Shown here piece after piece: positions 1-8,339 of a stretch of 64,000 nucleotides of DNA. How positions within the stretch are numbered: position 1 is the first letter of the stretch; each line of letters begins with the position of its first letter. Below the pieces are notes generated by a model that worked only from the letters and a program-made list of their open reading frames with translations, did no database searches and was not told the DNA's origin. The position numbers were made by a program, and so were the translations under genes. The DNA is from Sphingopyxis sp. BE259 (lineage in GTDB: Bacteria; Pseudomonadota; Alphaproteobacteria; Sphingomonadales; Sphingomonadaceae), in assembly GCF_031457495.1 (NCBI RefSeq), contig NZ_JAVDWM010000001.1, positions 1,786,001 to 1,850,000 on the forward strand, in the 5' to 3' direction.

Positions 1-2013
1 GCCGCCGCTGTCGGGCGCCGATCCCGTCGGCAGGCCCGCCTCCGACACCAGCTGGCCGTCGTCGTCGCCGTCCGGCAACTGGATCGTGACGCCGCCGTCA
101 CCGATCGCGATCCGCAGCGTCGCGGTCGCGGTGTCGCCGTCGCCGTCGGTCAGGCGATAGGTGAAGGTATCGAACACGCCGCCCGGCGTGCCGGGATTGC
201 GGACATAGCTGTAGCTGCCGTTGCTGTTCAGCGTCAGGACGCCGTAGAGGCCTGCGACGGGCGTTCCCGCGGCGACCGCGGCGCCGGTGCCCGAAACCGA
301 CGACACGCTGGCGCCATCGGCGCCGGGGGTGTCCCGGCCGCCGTCATTCTCGGCATCGGTGATGACATTGCCCGTGGCGGGGGTGAAACTGCCCGCCGCA
401 ATGCTGTCGAAATCGGCAACCGCTTCGGGGACATCGTCGATGATATCGATCTCGAAACTGGCCGATACGGTATCGCCATCAAGGTCGGTGATGCCGACGG
501 TGATCAGTTGCGACGCATTGTCGCCTACCGTGTTGTCGGTCAGCTGAAAGAAATATTCAACCGAATCGGGATTGATCGCGATGATGTAGAACGTGCCGGT
601 CGCCAGCTCGATCTCCTGACCCTCTTGGGTCACCGCAACGCCATTGATCGTTATCGCGGCGGGGCCGTCACCTGCCGCAAACTGGATCACCCCAGCGGTG
701 AAGTCGGAGCCGTCGCCCTCGCGCGAGCCCGGGCTTTCGCCATCGCGTTCGGCAAGGCCCGCTTCATCGACAAAGGTGCCATCGTCGCCTGCGCCGGGCA
801 GGGTCACACTGGGCGCGCGGTCGCCGATCCGGATCGTCAGCGTCGCGGTCGAAACATCGCCATCGCCGTCGGTCAGTTGGTAAGTGAACACGTCGCTGAC
901 CCCGCCGGGCGTCCCGGCCGAACGGATATAGGCATAGGTGCCATCAGGGGCGATCACCAGGCGGCCATACAATCCCTGCACGGGAGTCGCGGTCGGGCTG
1001 AAAACGGTCGCTGATGCGGCGCGCACGCCGGTGATCAGCGCGCCATCGGCGCCGGGTGTGTCGGCGCCCGCCGCGCCAGTCGCGGTGCCCGCCCCGGTGA
1101 TGACGTTGCCGCTCTGCGGCGCCAGGCTGCCGGGCACCGTATCGTCGATGTCGGCGCGCGCGGTCGGCGCGTCGTCCTCGATCGTCAGCGTCAGCGTCGC
1201 GGTGCCGACGTCGCCATCCTTGTCGGTGACGGTGATCGTCACGGTGTCGGTGGCGGTGGGGTTGGTGCTGTTGTCGGTCAGCGTGTAGCTGTAACCGATC
1301 AGGCCCGGGGTGATGCTGGTGATCGTGACCTGGCCCAGCGGGGTTGCGATGACCTGGCCGACGGTGGTGACGACCGTCCCGTTGACTGCGACGACGACCG
1401 GCTGGTCCAGCGCGGCGATCTGGATCGTGCCGCTGGTCGATTCGCGCGGCGAGGCCGGATCGGTCCCGGCAGGCTCGGCGCCGCGCGCGGCCAGCGCCGC
1501 TTCGGACACCACCGCAGTCGCCGCGGTAACCCCGACGGTCTGGTCGGGGGTGGTGATCAGGATTCTGGGCTTGTCGTCCGGCGCGTTGGGAATGACTTCC
1601 AGATCGAGAATTTTCGGAAAGCCGAACTCGGTCGGCGGCAGCAGATTGCCCAGTGCGAAGGGATCGCCGATGTCACCCGGTGTCTGGGCGAAATTGCCGC
1701 CCGAACTTTGCGGTCGGCCGGCGGCGGGTTCGGGCTCCTGACCGGCGATCAGCGCGGCGACGGTGGGCGCCGGAATGTTGATAGGGCCGACCTTGATTTG
1801 CGGGATGCGCAGCGCGCCGTCGATGATGACCAGCACCTGGCCATCGGGCAGGGTGACGACCAGGTCGTTGCCCGACAGCTTGATCGCGTCGAGCCGCGTG
1901 CCGGGCGGCAACTGGATAACGCCATCGACGGGCAGGATGGTCGTTGCGCCGGGCGGAATGGCCCTTGCGATGGTCGCGATTTCGCCGACCTGTTCATTCC
2001 TCTTCAATTCCAT
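1..2013 (-). CDS. Giant VCBS/cadherin-like repeat adhesin, N-terminal part (cut by window edge)
   Basis: An open frame of 671 codons runs from an ATG at 2013 leftward past position 1, so only the N-terminus is present. The first ~100 residues resemble the prefix module of large type I-secreted (BapA/LapA-like) adhesins and contain no classical signal peptide. A Pro/Ala-rich linker follows, then ~100-residue Ig/VCBS-like repeats with recurring 'TDGDGD', 'PATGNVIT' and 'DTPGADGA' motifs. A G-rich Shine-Dalgarno (GGGGG) precedes the ATG. Surface adhesion or biofilm function is inferred from the family. The neighbouring TolC, ABC and HlyD genes are the likely export route. The C-terminal secretion signal would lie outside the window. 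Confidence 0.85.
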   Translation of the reverse strand, partial: MELKRNEQVGEIATIARAIPPGATTILPVDGVIQLPPGTRLDAIKLSGNDLVVTLPDGQVLVIIDGALRIPQIKVGPINIPAPTVAALIAGQEPEPAAGRPQSSGGNFAQTPGDIGDPFALGNLLPPTEFGFPKILDLEVIPNAPDDKPRILITTPDQTVGVTAATAVVSEAALAARGAEPAGTDPASPRESTSGTIQIAALDQPVVVAVNGTVVTTVGQVIATPLGQVTITSITPGLIGYSYTLTDNSTNPTATDTVTITVTDKDGDVGTATLTLTIEDDAPTARADIDDTVPGSLAPQSGNVITGAGTATGAAGADTPGADGALITGVRAASATVFSPTATPVQGLYGRLVIAPDGTYAYIRSAGTPGGVSDVFTYQLTDGDGDVSTATLTIRIGDRAPSVTLPGAGDDGTFVDEAGLAERDGESPGSREGDGSDFTAGVIQFAAGDGPAAITINGVAVTQEGQEIELATGTFYIIAINPDSVEYFFQLTDNTVGDNASQLITVGITDLDGDTVSASFEIDIIDDVPEAVADFDSIAAGSFTPATGNVITDAENDGGRDTPGADGASVSSVSGTGAAVAAGTPVAGLYGVLTLNSNGSYSYVRNPGTPGGVFDTFTYRLTDGDGDTATATLRIAIGDGGVTIQLPDGDDDGQLVSEAGLPTGSAPDSGG

Positions 2014-2483
2014 CGCCTAATGCCCCCTGCACCTTCGATGTTCGCCGGTTCACACGGCAGCGACCTGTACGGGGCCGCTGCGGCAACGGGCGAACGGCAC
2101 TGCGTTTTCGCGCCGGATGTCGCGCGAAGTTGCAATGCAAGCTCTTGTGATCGTGCTGGGTTCTCTTTGGCGACCGATGCCCGTGCCTTGTCACTGACCC
2201 GGCAAATACAAACCTCGGGGGGTGATTCTGCAATGGCAATTTTCGGTATGGGCACCTATACTTTTGTATAAGTGCAATATCTTATGAGTTAATTTTTTCT
2301 TAATATACCTATTTACCGTAAACCTATTCGATAAAGCTGTCACATTATGAGTATGATGGAATAAATTATGGCAATAAAATGACGATAAGTGAATAAGATT
2401 GTCGAATGGATTGATAAAAGGTTTGCGTTTTATTGACTCAAAATTTGCCAATGTGAATATTGTCAAATGATAAGATTGATAGT
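2014..2483. other. Intergenic region with strongly AT-rich core upstream of adhesin
   Basis: This 470-bp gap lies between the adhesin start and the 3' end of the M23 peptidase. From about 2260 to 2480 it is visibly AT-rich, in sharp contrast to the GC-rich surroundings. It contains several TTAAT/TATA-like stretches and two copies of 'GATAAGATTG'-like sequence. No protein-coding frame with plausible composition is seen. It probably contains the adhesin promoter and may be bound by AT-preferring nucleoid proteins. That last point is inference. Confidence 0.5.
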
Positions 2484-3470
2484 CTATTTTATCAATCCGG
2501 ATGTTTCGATTTGCGCGATAACCACGTCTCCGCGTTTCAACATATATCGCCCGGTATAGCGCCCGCCGGGCCACCCCGTCGCCGGGGCGCGCTTGCCGCT
2601 ATAGGCGAACCAGCTGAGCCCGCCGCCTTCGACAACCGACTGCTGGTCGTGAACAATCTGTCCCCTTGGCCCGGCGATCGAAAAGAACTGGAGATCCCCG
2701 GCGCGGGCGCCGATGGCATCGATCCACAGGATCATGGCTGCCTGGCGGCCGTCCAGCGTCGGCGGCGGATCGCGTTCGGTGACCGCTTTGGGCGGCACGT
2801 TTGAAGCAAGGCCGCCCGTAATAACCGCCGCCGTTTCGTATCCGATCATCTGGGCCGCAGCCGGGGTCCACAGCCCCGTTGTGCGGGTATCGACATTGCA
2901 GGGGGGCGAGGCGGCGGCGCCAAGGAAAGGGTCGATCGCTTCGCCGCGATACCGGACGGTGAAATGCAGATGCGGAAACTCGCTATTCCCCGACAGGCCG
3001 ATCAGGGCCAGGCGCTCGCCCCCTGCCACGCGCTGGCCCGGGCGGACGGCGATGCTGCCTTGGCGCAGGTGGCTGTACTGCGTCTGCCAGCCGTCATCAT
3101 GGTCGATGACGATGGCGTTACCCGCATCCTTGCCGTCCAGCCCGGCGCGGGCATCGACGCTGATGTCGGGTTCGCCGTCGCGGGTCCGCAGGACCGTGCC
3201 CGCTGCTGCGGCAACGACTGCAATGCCGGTCCGCATGTCGGCCATCGTGCGCAGCCGGACGTCGACGCCGTCATGCCCGTTGGTGGTCAGCAGCCCGCAG
3301 CGATAGTCGCGGCGGCCAGGTCCCGGATCATGGTCGAACAGCTTCTGGATCAGACAGGACTGCCCGACGGTGCAGGCGACCGGAAAGCCGAACGCGGGTG
3401 TTCCCGTCGGCGGTGGCGGCTGCAAAGCGGCGATCGCCATCGAGAAGGAAAGAAGGAACGCGTGCATCAT
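2484..3470 (-). CDS. Secreted M23 family (LytM-like) metallopeptidase
   Basis: 328 aa from the ATG at 3470, chosen because the hydrophobic signal-like N-terminus (MMHAFLLSFSMAIAALQ) starts there; the frame stays open further upstream without protein-like sequence. M23 Zn-peptidase motifs are visible: 'NGHDGVDVR' (His and Asp ligands), 'QYSHL' and 'PHLHF' (the HxH motif). An accessory beta-rich domain of ~100 residues follows and ends in 'IETSGLIK'. Family members cleave peptidoglycan cross-bridges in the periplasm. Lying beside adhesin and RTX genes, it could remodel the wall for envelope assembly, but no direct link is visible. Substrate is unknown. Confidence 0.85.
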   Translation of the reverse strand: MMHAFLLSFSMAIAALQPPPPTGTPAFGFPVACTVGQSCLIQKLFDHDPGPGRRDYRCGLLTTNGHDGVDVRLRTMADMRTGIAVVAAAAGTVLRTRDGEPDISVDARAGLDGKDAGNAIVIDHDDGWQTQYSHLRQGSIAVRPGQRVAGGERLALIGLSGNSEFPHLHFTVRYRGEAIDPFLGAAASPPCNVDTRTTGLWTPAAAQMIGYETAAVITGGLASNVPPKAVTERDPPPTLDGRQAAMILWIDAIGARAGDLQFFSIAGPRGQIVHDQQSVVEGGGLSWFAYSGKRAPATGWPGGRYTGRYMLKRGDVVIAQIETSGLIK

Positions 3471-3933
3471 GGCCGAGCTCTTGTTGCGGACTCGTTGGTC
3501 GCGGCGCAAAAGTGACGATGGCTGGAACTTCGACGCCGGCCGCCGCCAGGGGGCGTGGCGGCGGACACGGCTAGCCAGCGGGAGCTGACCGAACTCGAAG
3601 ATCTGCCAAGTGTCGGAGGGCGAAATTGCCACCCGGTCGTCGGCAGAACTCTTACTTTTTACACCCAATCTCTGCAGACCTGCTCGGCTAAAGCAGGCAT
3701 CGTCCGGATGATTCTTGCCCTGTCATCCTTGTGTCAAAATTGGCGGAAAGCGCAGTTTCCCGCCATTCCCAGATGGGGACATCGTGAAATTTGGCGCTTG
3801 GCGCGATGCTATTGCATTGGGACGCCGACAAAATGTTCCGGCGCTTTGACACAAAAAGGAGGGCAGGCCGCGGCCTGCCCTCCAAGTATGCAGAGGTCCG
3901 TCGAGGAGTGGCTCCCCGTACGAAGCCTTGTCC
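3471..3933. other. Intergenic region between RTX gene 3' end and M23 peptidase
   Basis: The 463-bp gap holds the RTX terminator (3853-3883) and presumably the M23 promoter. Around 3650-3850 it is less GC-rich, with short direct repeats such as 'TTTGACAC' and 'TTGTGTCAAA'. No credible gene is seen. Confidence 0.5.
3853..3883 (-). terminator. Rho-independent terminator of RTX gene
   Basis: A perfect 13-bp inverted repeat (GGAGGGCAGGCCG and its complement, 3858-3883) is followed on the minus strand by five T residues. It sits 50 bp past the stop of the minus-strand RTX gene. It has the form of a classic intrinsic terminator. Confidence 0.9.
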
Positions 3934-6123
3934 TCAGACGAACGTGATCATGTCGTAGGACGCGTTGCCCTGGCTGTACGCGTTGATCGCGGCAACCGAG
4001 TCATACGCACCAGCCGCAGCGAGCGCCGCGATCGGAGCCGAAGCGCCTTCCCAGAAGTCTTCGACCAAGACGACACCAGCCGCCGTGAAGACGAAGAGGT
4101 CAAGGGCGTCGCCCTGGCCATCCCAGTCACCGGTCAGGACGAAAGCGTCCGTCGCGGGGTCGAAGCCGGCATCGACGTCGAACACCAGGGTATCGCGGTT
4201 AGCGAGGTTGAAGTCGCGGCCCGATCCCAGGCTGAACGGCGCACCGATCACGTCGAAGCCGAAGCCCGGCGATGCATCGGTCGAGTCGAAGCGGAACAGA
4301 TCCTTGCCCGCGCCACCCGACATATGATCGTCGCCTTCGCCACCGGTGATGGTGTCGTTGCCCGATTCACCTTCCAGATTGTCATCGCCAAGGCCACCGT
4401 TGATGGTGTCATTGCCGGTGTCGCCACGGATGCTGTCGTCGCCGTCATCGCCGTTCATCACGTCGTTGCCGAAGCCACCCGACATATAGTCGTTGCCATC
4501 GCCGCCCGACATGGTGTCGTTGCCGCCACCCGGATTGCCCAGGTTTTCGTACAGCGTGTCACCATACATGATGTCATCGCCAGCGCCGCCCGACATATTG
4601 TCGTTGCCAGCGTCACCCGCCAGCTGATCGTCGCCGTCGTTGCCATTGACGGTATCATTGCCGATGCCGCCATAGATCAGGTCGTCGCCATCATTGCCCG
4701 ACAGATTGTCGGCGCCGTTGTTGCCAAAGATGGTGTCGTTATCGTCACCACCCGAGACCACGTCGTTGCCGTCGTTGCCGCTGATGTTGTCTTCGCCAGC
4801 GCCACCCGAAATGCTGTCGTTGCCGGTGTCGCCTGCGAGCAGATCGTCGCCGTCGTTACCTTCGATAACGTCGTCGCCTTCGTCACCGTTGATCGTGTCG
4901 TTGCCGTTGCCGCCCGAGATGAAGTCGGCATCGGTGTTCGACGGATCGAGCGGATCGAAGAAGGGATCCCCGTTGCCGCGGATCACGTCGTCGCCGTCGT
5001 CGCCATACAGGCTGTCGTCGCCGCCCTGGCCAGCAATGACGTCGTCGCCGCCGTCACCATGGACAAGATCGTTGCCGTCGTTGCCGTTCAGCGTATCGGC
5101 ATCGGCACCACCGCCGATGTCATCGTCGTCCGCACCGCCCTGAACGAAATCGAAGCCGTTGCCACCACGGATCAAATCGTTGCCGGCATCGCCGTCGAGT
5201 TCGTCGTCGCCTTCTTCGCCGTACAGCGCGTCATTGCCTTCGCCGCCGTCGAGTTGGTCGCTGCCGTTCCAGCCGAGGATGACGTCGTCGCCGTCATCAC
5301 CCCAGAGCAGATCGTCGCCTTCCCAGCCGTCGATGTAGTCATTGCCGCCTTGGCCAAAGACCTGATCGTCACCGGTGCCGGCAAAGATGCTGTCGGCATG
5401 GCCCAGTCCGGGGTTATACCCGCTCTGGTTATAGGCATAGTCGCCGTCGGCGTTGCGGTTCGGGCCGCCGTCGCCGAAGATCACGTCATTGCCGGCGCCG
5501 CCGTCGAGGCTGTCGACGCCGTTCGAGTTGGTGCCGCCGTTGATGTAATCGTCGCCGTCGCCGCCCGACACGACGTCGGTTTCGGTGCCGCCATACAGGT
5601 TGTCGTTGCCGAGCCCGCCGCTGATGACGTCATCGCCGGCATTGCCTTCGATACGGTCATCGCCCGATTGCCCGTTGAGCGTGTCGTTGCCGGCGTCGCC
5701 GCGGATGAAGTCGTTTCCGCCGCCACCCCAGGCCGTGTCGTTGCCGGCACCACCGAGCAGGGTGTCGTTGCCATCGGCACCGCCATTGTCATCGCCGGTG
5801 TAGACGACGTTGCCGGGTCCGACGACGACGAACGACGCTTGGTCGCCGATCAGCGTGTCGTTGCCGGCGCCGCCATCGACGCGATCATTGCCGCTGCGAC
5901 CGATGACATTGTCATCGCCAGCATCGCCATACAGATCATTGTCGAAATTGTTGCCGTAAACGGTGTCGTTGCCGCCGTTGCCGCGTGCATTGTACGGCAG
6001 GTTGGCAGTCGAGGTGATCGCATTCAGATCGATGAAGTCGACCGAATTGGTCCCCAGAACCTGACCGCGCGAGGTCGGATTCTTGGGATTATTCGGTGCG
6101 CTAGAAGGTCCTACTGTAGGCAT
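3934..6123 (-). CDS. RTX (GGxGxDxxx repeat) calcium-binding type I-secreted protein
   Basis: 729 aa from the ATG at 6123, which is preceded by AGGATAGCGAA (Shine-Dalgarno AGGA); in-frame ATGs upstream lack a better site. After ~45 residues the protein is almost entirely Gly/Asp nonapeptide repeats (for example 'GGAGNDTLIGD' and 'GNDGDD'), the beta-roll Ca2+-binding fold of RTX proteins. The last ~125 residues are repeat-free and end in 'YDMITFV', an acidic residue followed by hydrophobics as in C-terminal type I secretion signals. No catalytic domain is seen, so it may be a structural surface or S-layer-like protein. It lies directly downstream of the TolC gene and close to the ABC/HlyD operon, its likely exporter. 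Confidence 0.9.
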   Translation of the reverse strand: MPTVGPSSAPNNPKNPTSRGQVLGTNSVDFIDLNAITSTANLPYNARGNGGNDTVYGNNFDNDLYGDAGDDNVIGRSGNDRVDGGAGNDTLIGDQASFVVVGPGNVVYTGDDNGGADGNDTLLGGAGNDTAWGGGGNDFIRGDAGNDTLNGQSGDDRIEGNAGDDVISGGLGNDNLYGGTETDVVSGGDGDDYINGGTNSNGVDSLDGGAGNDVIFGDGGPNRNADGDYAYNQSGYNPGLGHADSIFAGTGDDQVFGQGGNDYIDGWEGDDLLWGDDGDDVILGWNGSDQLDGGEGNDALYGEEGDDELDGDAGNDLIRGGNGFDFVQGGADDDDIGGGADADTLNGNDGNDLVHGDGGDDVIAGQGGDDSLYGDDGDDVIRGNGDPFFDPLDPSNTDADFISGGNGNDTINGDEGDDVIEGNDGDDLLAGDTGNDSISGGAGEDNISGNDGNDVVSGGDDNDTIFGNNGADNLSGNDGDDLIYGGIGNDTVNGNDGDDQLAGDAGNDNMSGGAGDDIMYGDTLYENLGNPGGGNDTMSGGDGNDYMSGGFGNDVMNGDDGDDSIRGDTGNDTINGGLGDDNLEGESGNDTITGGEGDDHMSGGAGKDLFRFDSTDASPGFGFDVIGAPFSLGSGRDFNLANRDTLVFDVDAGFDPATDAFVLTGDWDGQGDALDLFVFTAAGVVLVEDFWEGASAPIAALAAAGAYDSVAAINAYSQGNASYDMITFV

Positions 6124-6356
6124 TTCGCTATCCTCTTCTTTCATGGGTCGCAAGGGATGCGTGGTCGCCGACTCGGCTTGATCATCCCCCCAATGGCCCC
6201 GAAAGCTCGAGGCCATGACAAGGGGATATGGCGGGGCAGGGGGACCGCACATTCCTGCTTGGGGACATGGCCGACAATTTTGTGAAGTGGTTCATTTTGG
6301 GGCATATCATCGCTGAACATCGCGGGCGATTTTCGCCGGATGCACGGATTTCCGCC

Positions 6357-6376
6357 GTTTCGGCGAAGGCCGAAAC
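6357..6376 (-). other. Perfect hairpin between TolC-like gene and RTX gene
   Basis: GTTTCGGC and its exact complement flank a 4-base loop 29 bp past the stop of the minus-strand TolC-like gene. No T-run follows on the minus strand. It may end or process the upstream transcript, or act as an RNA-stabilising stem; weak evidence either way. Confidence 0.4.
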
Positions 6377-6404
6377 AGAACAGTTCGGAAAGAAAACTTG
6401 CTTG

Positions 6405-7976
6405 CTAGTTAAGTTTGCGGCCGAGCGCCGAGGTCGCGGGGCGCGACGAATTGCCTGGCGGCGGGGCCGCCTCGTTGACGCTGCGATCGGGCGCGCTGCC
6501 CAGCGACGACATCTGCGGACGCGCCGATTGCACGGGATCGGACACGGCCTTGGTTGTGCTGGCCATGACCGGGCGGCCGAGCGCCGACATGCCGGGCCGG
6601 TCGATCACATCGGCGCCGCAGCACCGGCCATCGAGAATCGCTTTCGCGTCGAGCCGACCGGTCGCGGCGAGCAGGCTGGCCCGCGCGACGAATTCATTGC
6701 GGTGCGCGCGCTCCAGCGTGACGCGCGCCGACAACAACTCATTCTGGGCATTCAGCACATCGGTCAGCGTGCGGTTGCCGCCGACCGCTTCCTTCTTGAT
6801 GCCTTCCGCCGCTTCCTGTGTCGCCGCGACCGCAGCTTCCGCTGCGGTGATCGTGCTCTTGGCCGATTGCCAGCGCGTCCAGCTGCTTGCGACCTCTTCG
6901 GCCACCGTCCGCTGCGCGATGTCGGTTTGCGACAGACGCTGATCGCGCACGGCGCGCGCCCGGCGCACCTCGGCATGTTCGCGGGGCAGGAAAATCGGCA
7001 CGCGCAGTTCCAGCCCGTAATAGAGTGATGAGCGGTCGTCGGGATATTTGCCCGTGAAGGTGTTGGTCGCGCCGCCGGTCAGATAGTCATAGCCGCTGAC
7101 CGCGTCGAGTTGTGGCAGCAGGGCGCCGGTGGCGAATTTCACTCCCGACTTGCCCGCCTGGGCATTAAGCCGCGCGGCGCGGAGGCGCGGGGCAGCGTCC
7201 ATGGCGATCTTTTGCGCCGCCGCGAGCGAAGCGGGAACCGCCGCGAGCGGCGGCAGCGGCGGGACCATGGTGCCCGACTGACCGCTCACGTTGCGGAACC
7301 GGTGGCCGTTGACGCCCAGTTCTTCGCTTGCGGCCAGCACCCCGGCCTGCGACGTCGCGAGCCGTGCCCTTGCCAGCTCCTCGTCAGTACGGGTCGCCTC
7401 GCCAAATTCCAGTCGGCGCGACGTCGCGCGCAACTGTTCACCGATCGCCTCGGTCTGCGCCTGCGAATATTCGACAATCTTGCGATTGAGGTGCACATCG
7501 GCGGCGCTGGTCAGCAGTTCCAGCAAGGTGTCCGACGTGATCGCGTCGAGCCCCGCGGTGGTTGCCTCCAACTCGGCCTTGGCGATCTTGACCGAATTAT
7601 ACGTGCGGTCACCGTCGTAAAAGCGCAGCCGCGCCTCGATCCCGGCCTGACCGGCGGTATAGCGGGCGTCGTTGGTGCTGCTGCCGTTCTTGATGTCGAT
7701 CTCGCGCCGCTGGACGGTGCCGTTCGCTTCGATCGTCGGCAGATAGCCCGCTTCGGCGGCCTGCAGCCGCGCCTCTGCAACCCGCACCTGCTGGCGCTGC
7801 GCCGCAATGTCGGGACTCGTCGTGACGACGTTGCGGGCCAGCGCGGCCATCGTGCTTGACGGCGCGACCGCGGGCGACGCCGATTGCGCCAGCGCCGGAG
7901 TCGCGGCGATCGCCAACGTCGCTGCTGCGGCAGGCGCGCTCAAGGCGCTTGCCCAAAAAGTCCATGATTTCCGCAC
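6405..7976 (-). CDS. TolC-family type I secretion outer membrane channel with repeat tail
   Basis: 523 aa from a GTG at 7976 with a strong AGGAGG site 6 bp upstream. The N-terminus is a signal peptide ending near 'ATPALAQ'. Residues ~35-450 form the duplicated TolC/OEP helical-barrel fold ('VAEARLQAAEAGYLPTIEAN', 'LNAQNELLSARVTLERA'). Unusually, ~70 residues follow the OEP domain and carry three loose copies of a 'RPxMSALGR'-like motif, the last at the extreme C-terminus. Family members form the outer-membrane exit duct for ABC/HlyD exporters, here presumably for the RTX protein and the giant adhesin. It is transcribed divergently from the exporter operon, and RTX follows downstream. Confidence 0.9.
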   Translation of the reverse strand: MRKSWTFWASALSAPAAAATLAIAATPALAQSASPAVAPSSTMAALARNVVTTSPDIAAQRQQVRVAEARLQAAEAGYLPTIEANGTVQRREIDIKNGSSTNDARYTAGQAGIEARLRFYDGDRTYNSVKIAKAELEATTAGLDAITSDTLLELLTSAADVHLNRKIVEYSQAQTEAIGEQLRATSRRLEFGEATRTDEELARARLATSQAGVLAASEELGVNGHRFRNVSGQSGTMVPPLPPLAAVPASLAAAQKIAMDAAPRLRAARLNAQAGKSGVKFATGALLPQLDAVSGYDYLTGGATNTFTGKYPDDRSSLYYGLELRVPIFLPREHAEVRRARAVRDQRLSQTDIAQRTVAEEVASSWTRWQSAKSTITAAEAAVAATQEAAEGIKKEAVGGNRTLTDVLNAQNELLSARVTLERAHRNEFVARASLLAATGRLDAKAILDGRCCGADVIDRPGMSALGRPVMASTTKAVSDPVQSARPQMSSLGSAPDRSVNEAAPPPGNSSRPATSALGRKLN

Positions 7977-8339
7977 GTCACCCCTCCTGAATCATCGCAG
8001 ATTCGAGTGCTGACCCCCATTTTTATAATGGTCTCAGAGTAATGCGGCGGGGCAAGGCGGGAAACTACCCTAACGGATATGTCCGAGGGGATAATAGACT
8101 CGATCCGCCGAATCGAAATAGACAATGAGCGTCGCTTGCAGCCGTCACGGCAGGCGACGCTATCGAGAGATTCGCATCAATCGACAGCCAACGCCGGGTA
8201 GAAAATGCTTCAGGCAACCCCGGTCGGCGCGCGCGTTCTGGCCCGTAACCAGAGCATCGCGCCAGACATCATGGTCGCGCGTGAATCCCCTGTTGCGAGC
8301 TTTGGCTTCGCTACGGGACAATGATTTTTGGGGGCCATA
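7977..8339. promoter_or_regulatory. Divergent promoter region between TolC-like gene and LuxR-type regulator operon
   Basis: This 363-bp region between divergently transcribed units must hold both promoters. A TATAAT/ATTATA element lies at 8024-8029. A partly palindromic block at 8068-8090 consists of CCC and GGGG arms around a perfect CGGA-TATG-TCCG core. It is a candidate operator for the neighbouring LuxR-type protein. No gene is seen inside. Confidence 0.45.

Noticed and set aside
4300..5950. Regularly spaced DNA repeats that could suggest a CRISPR array
   Set aside because: The periodicity is 27 bp from Gly/Asp nonapeptide codons within one protein frame; there are no spacer-repeat units and no cas genes.
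3928..6285. Long plus-strand frame (785 codons) opposite the RTX gene
   Set aside because: It is the antisense of a repetitive Gly/Asp coding sequence, its translation is low-complexity Val/Ala/Ile repeats, and it has no signal or domain. The minus-strand RTX gene has a start site, terminator and secretion-type C-terminus.
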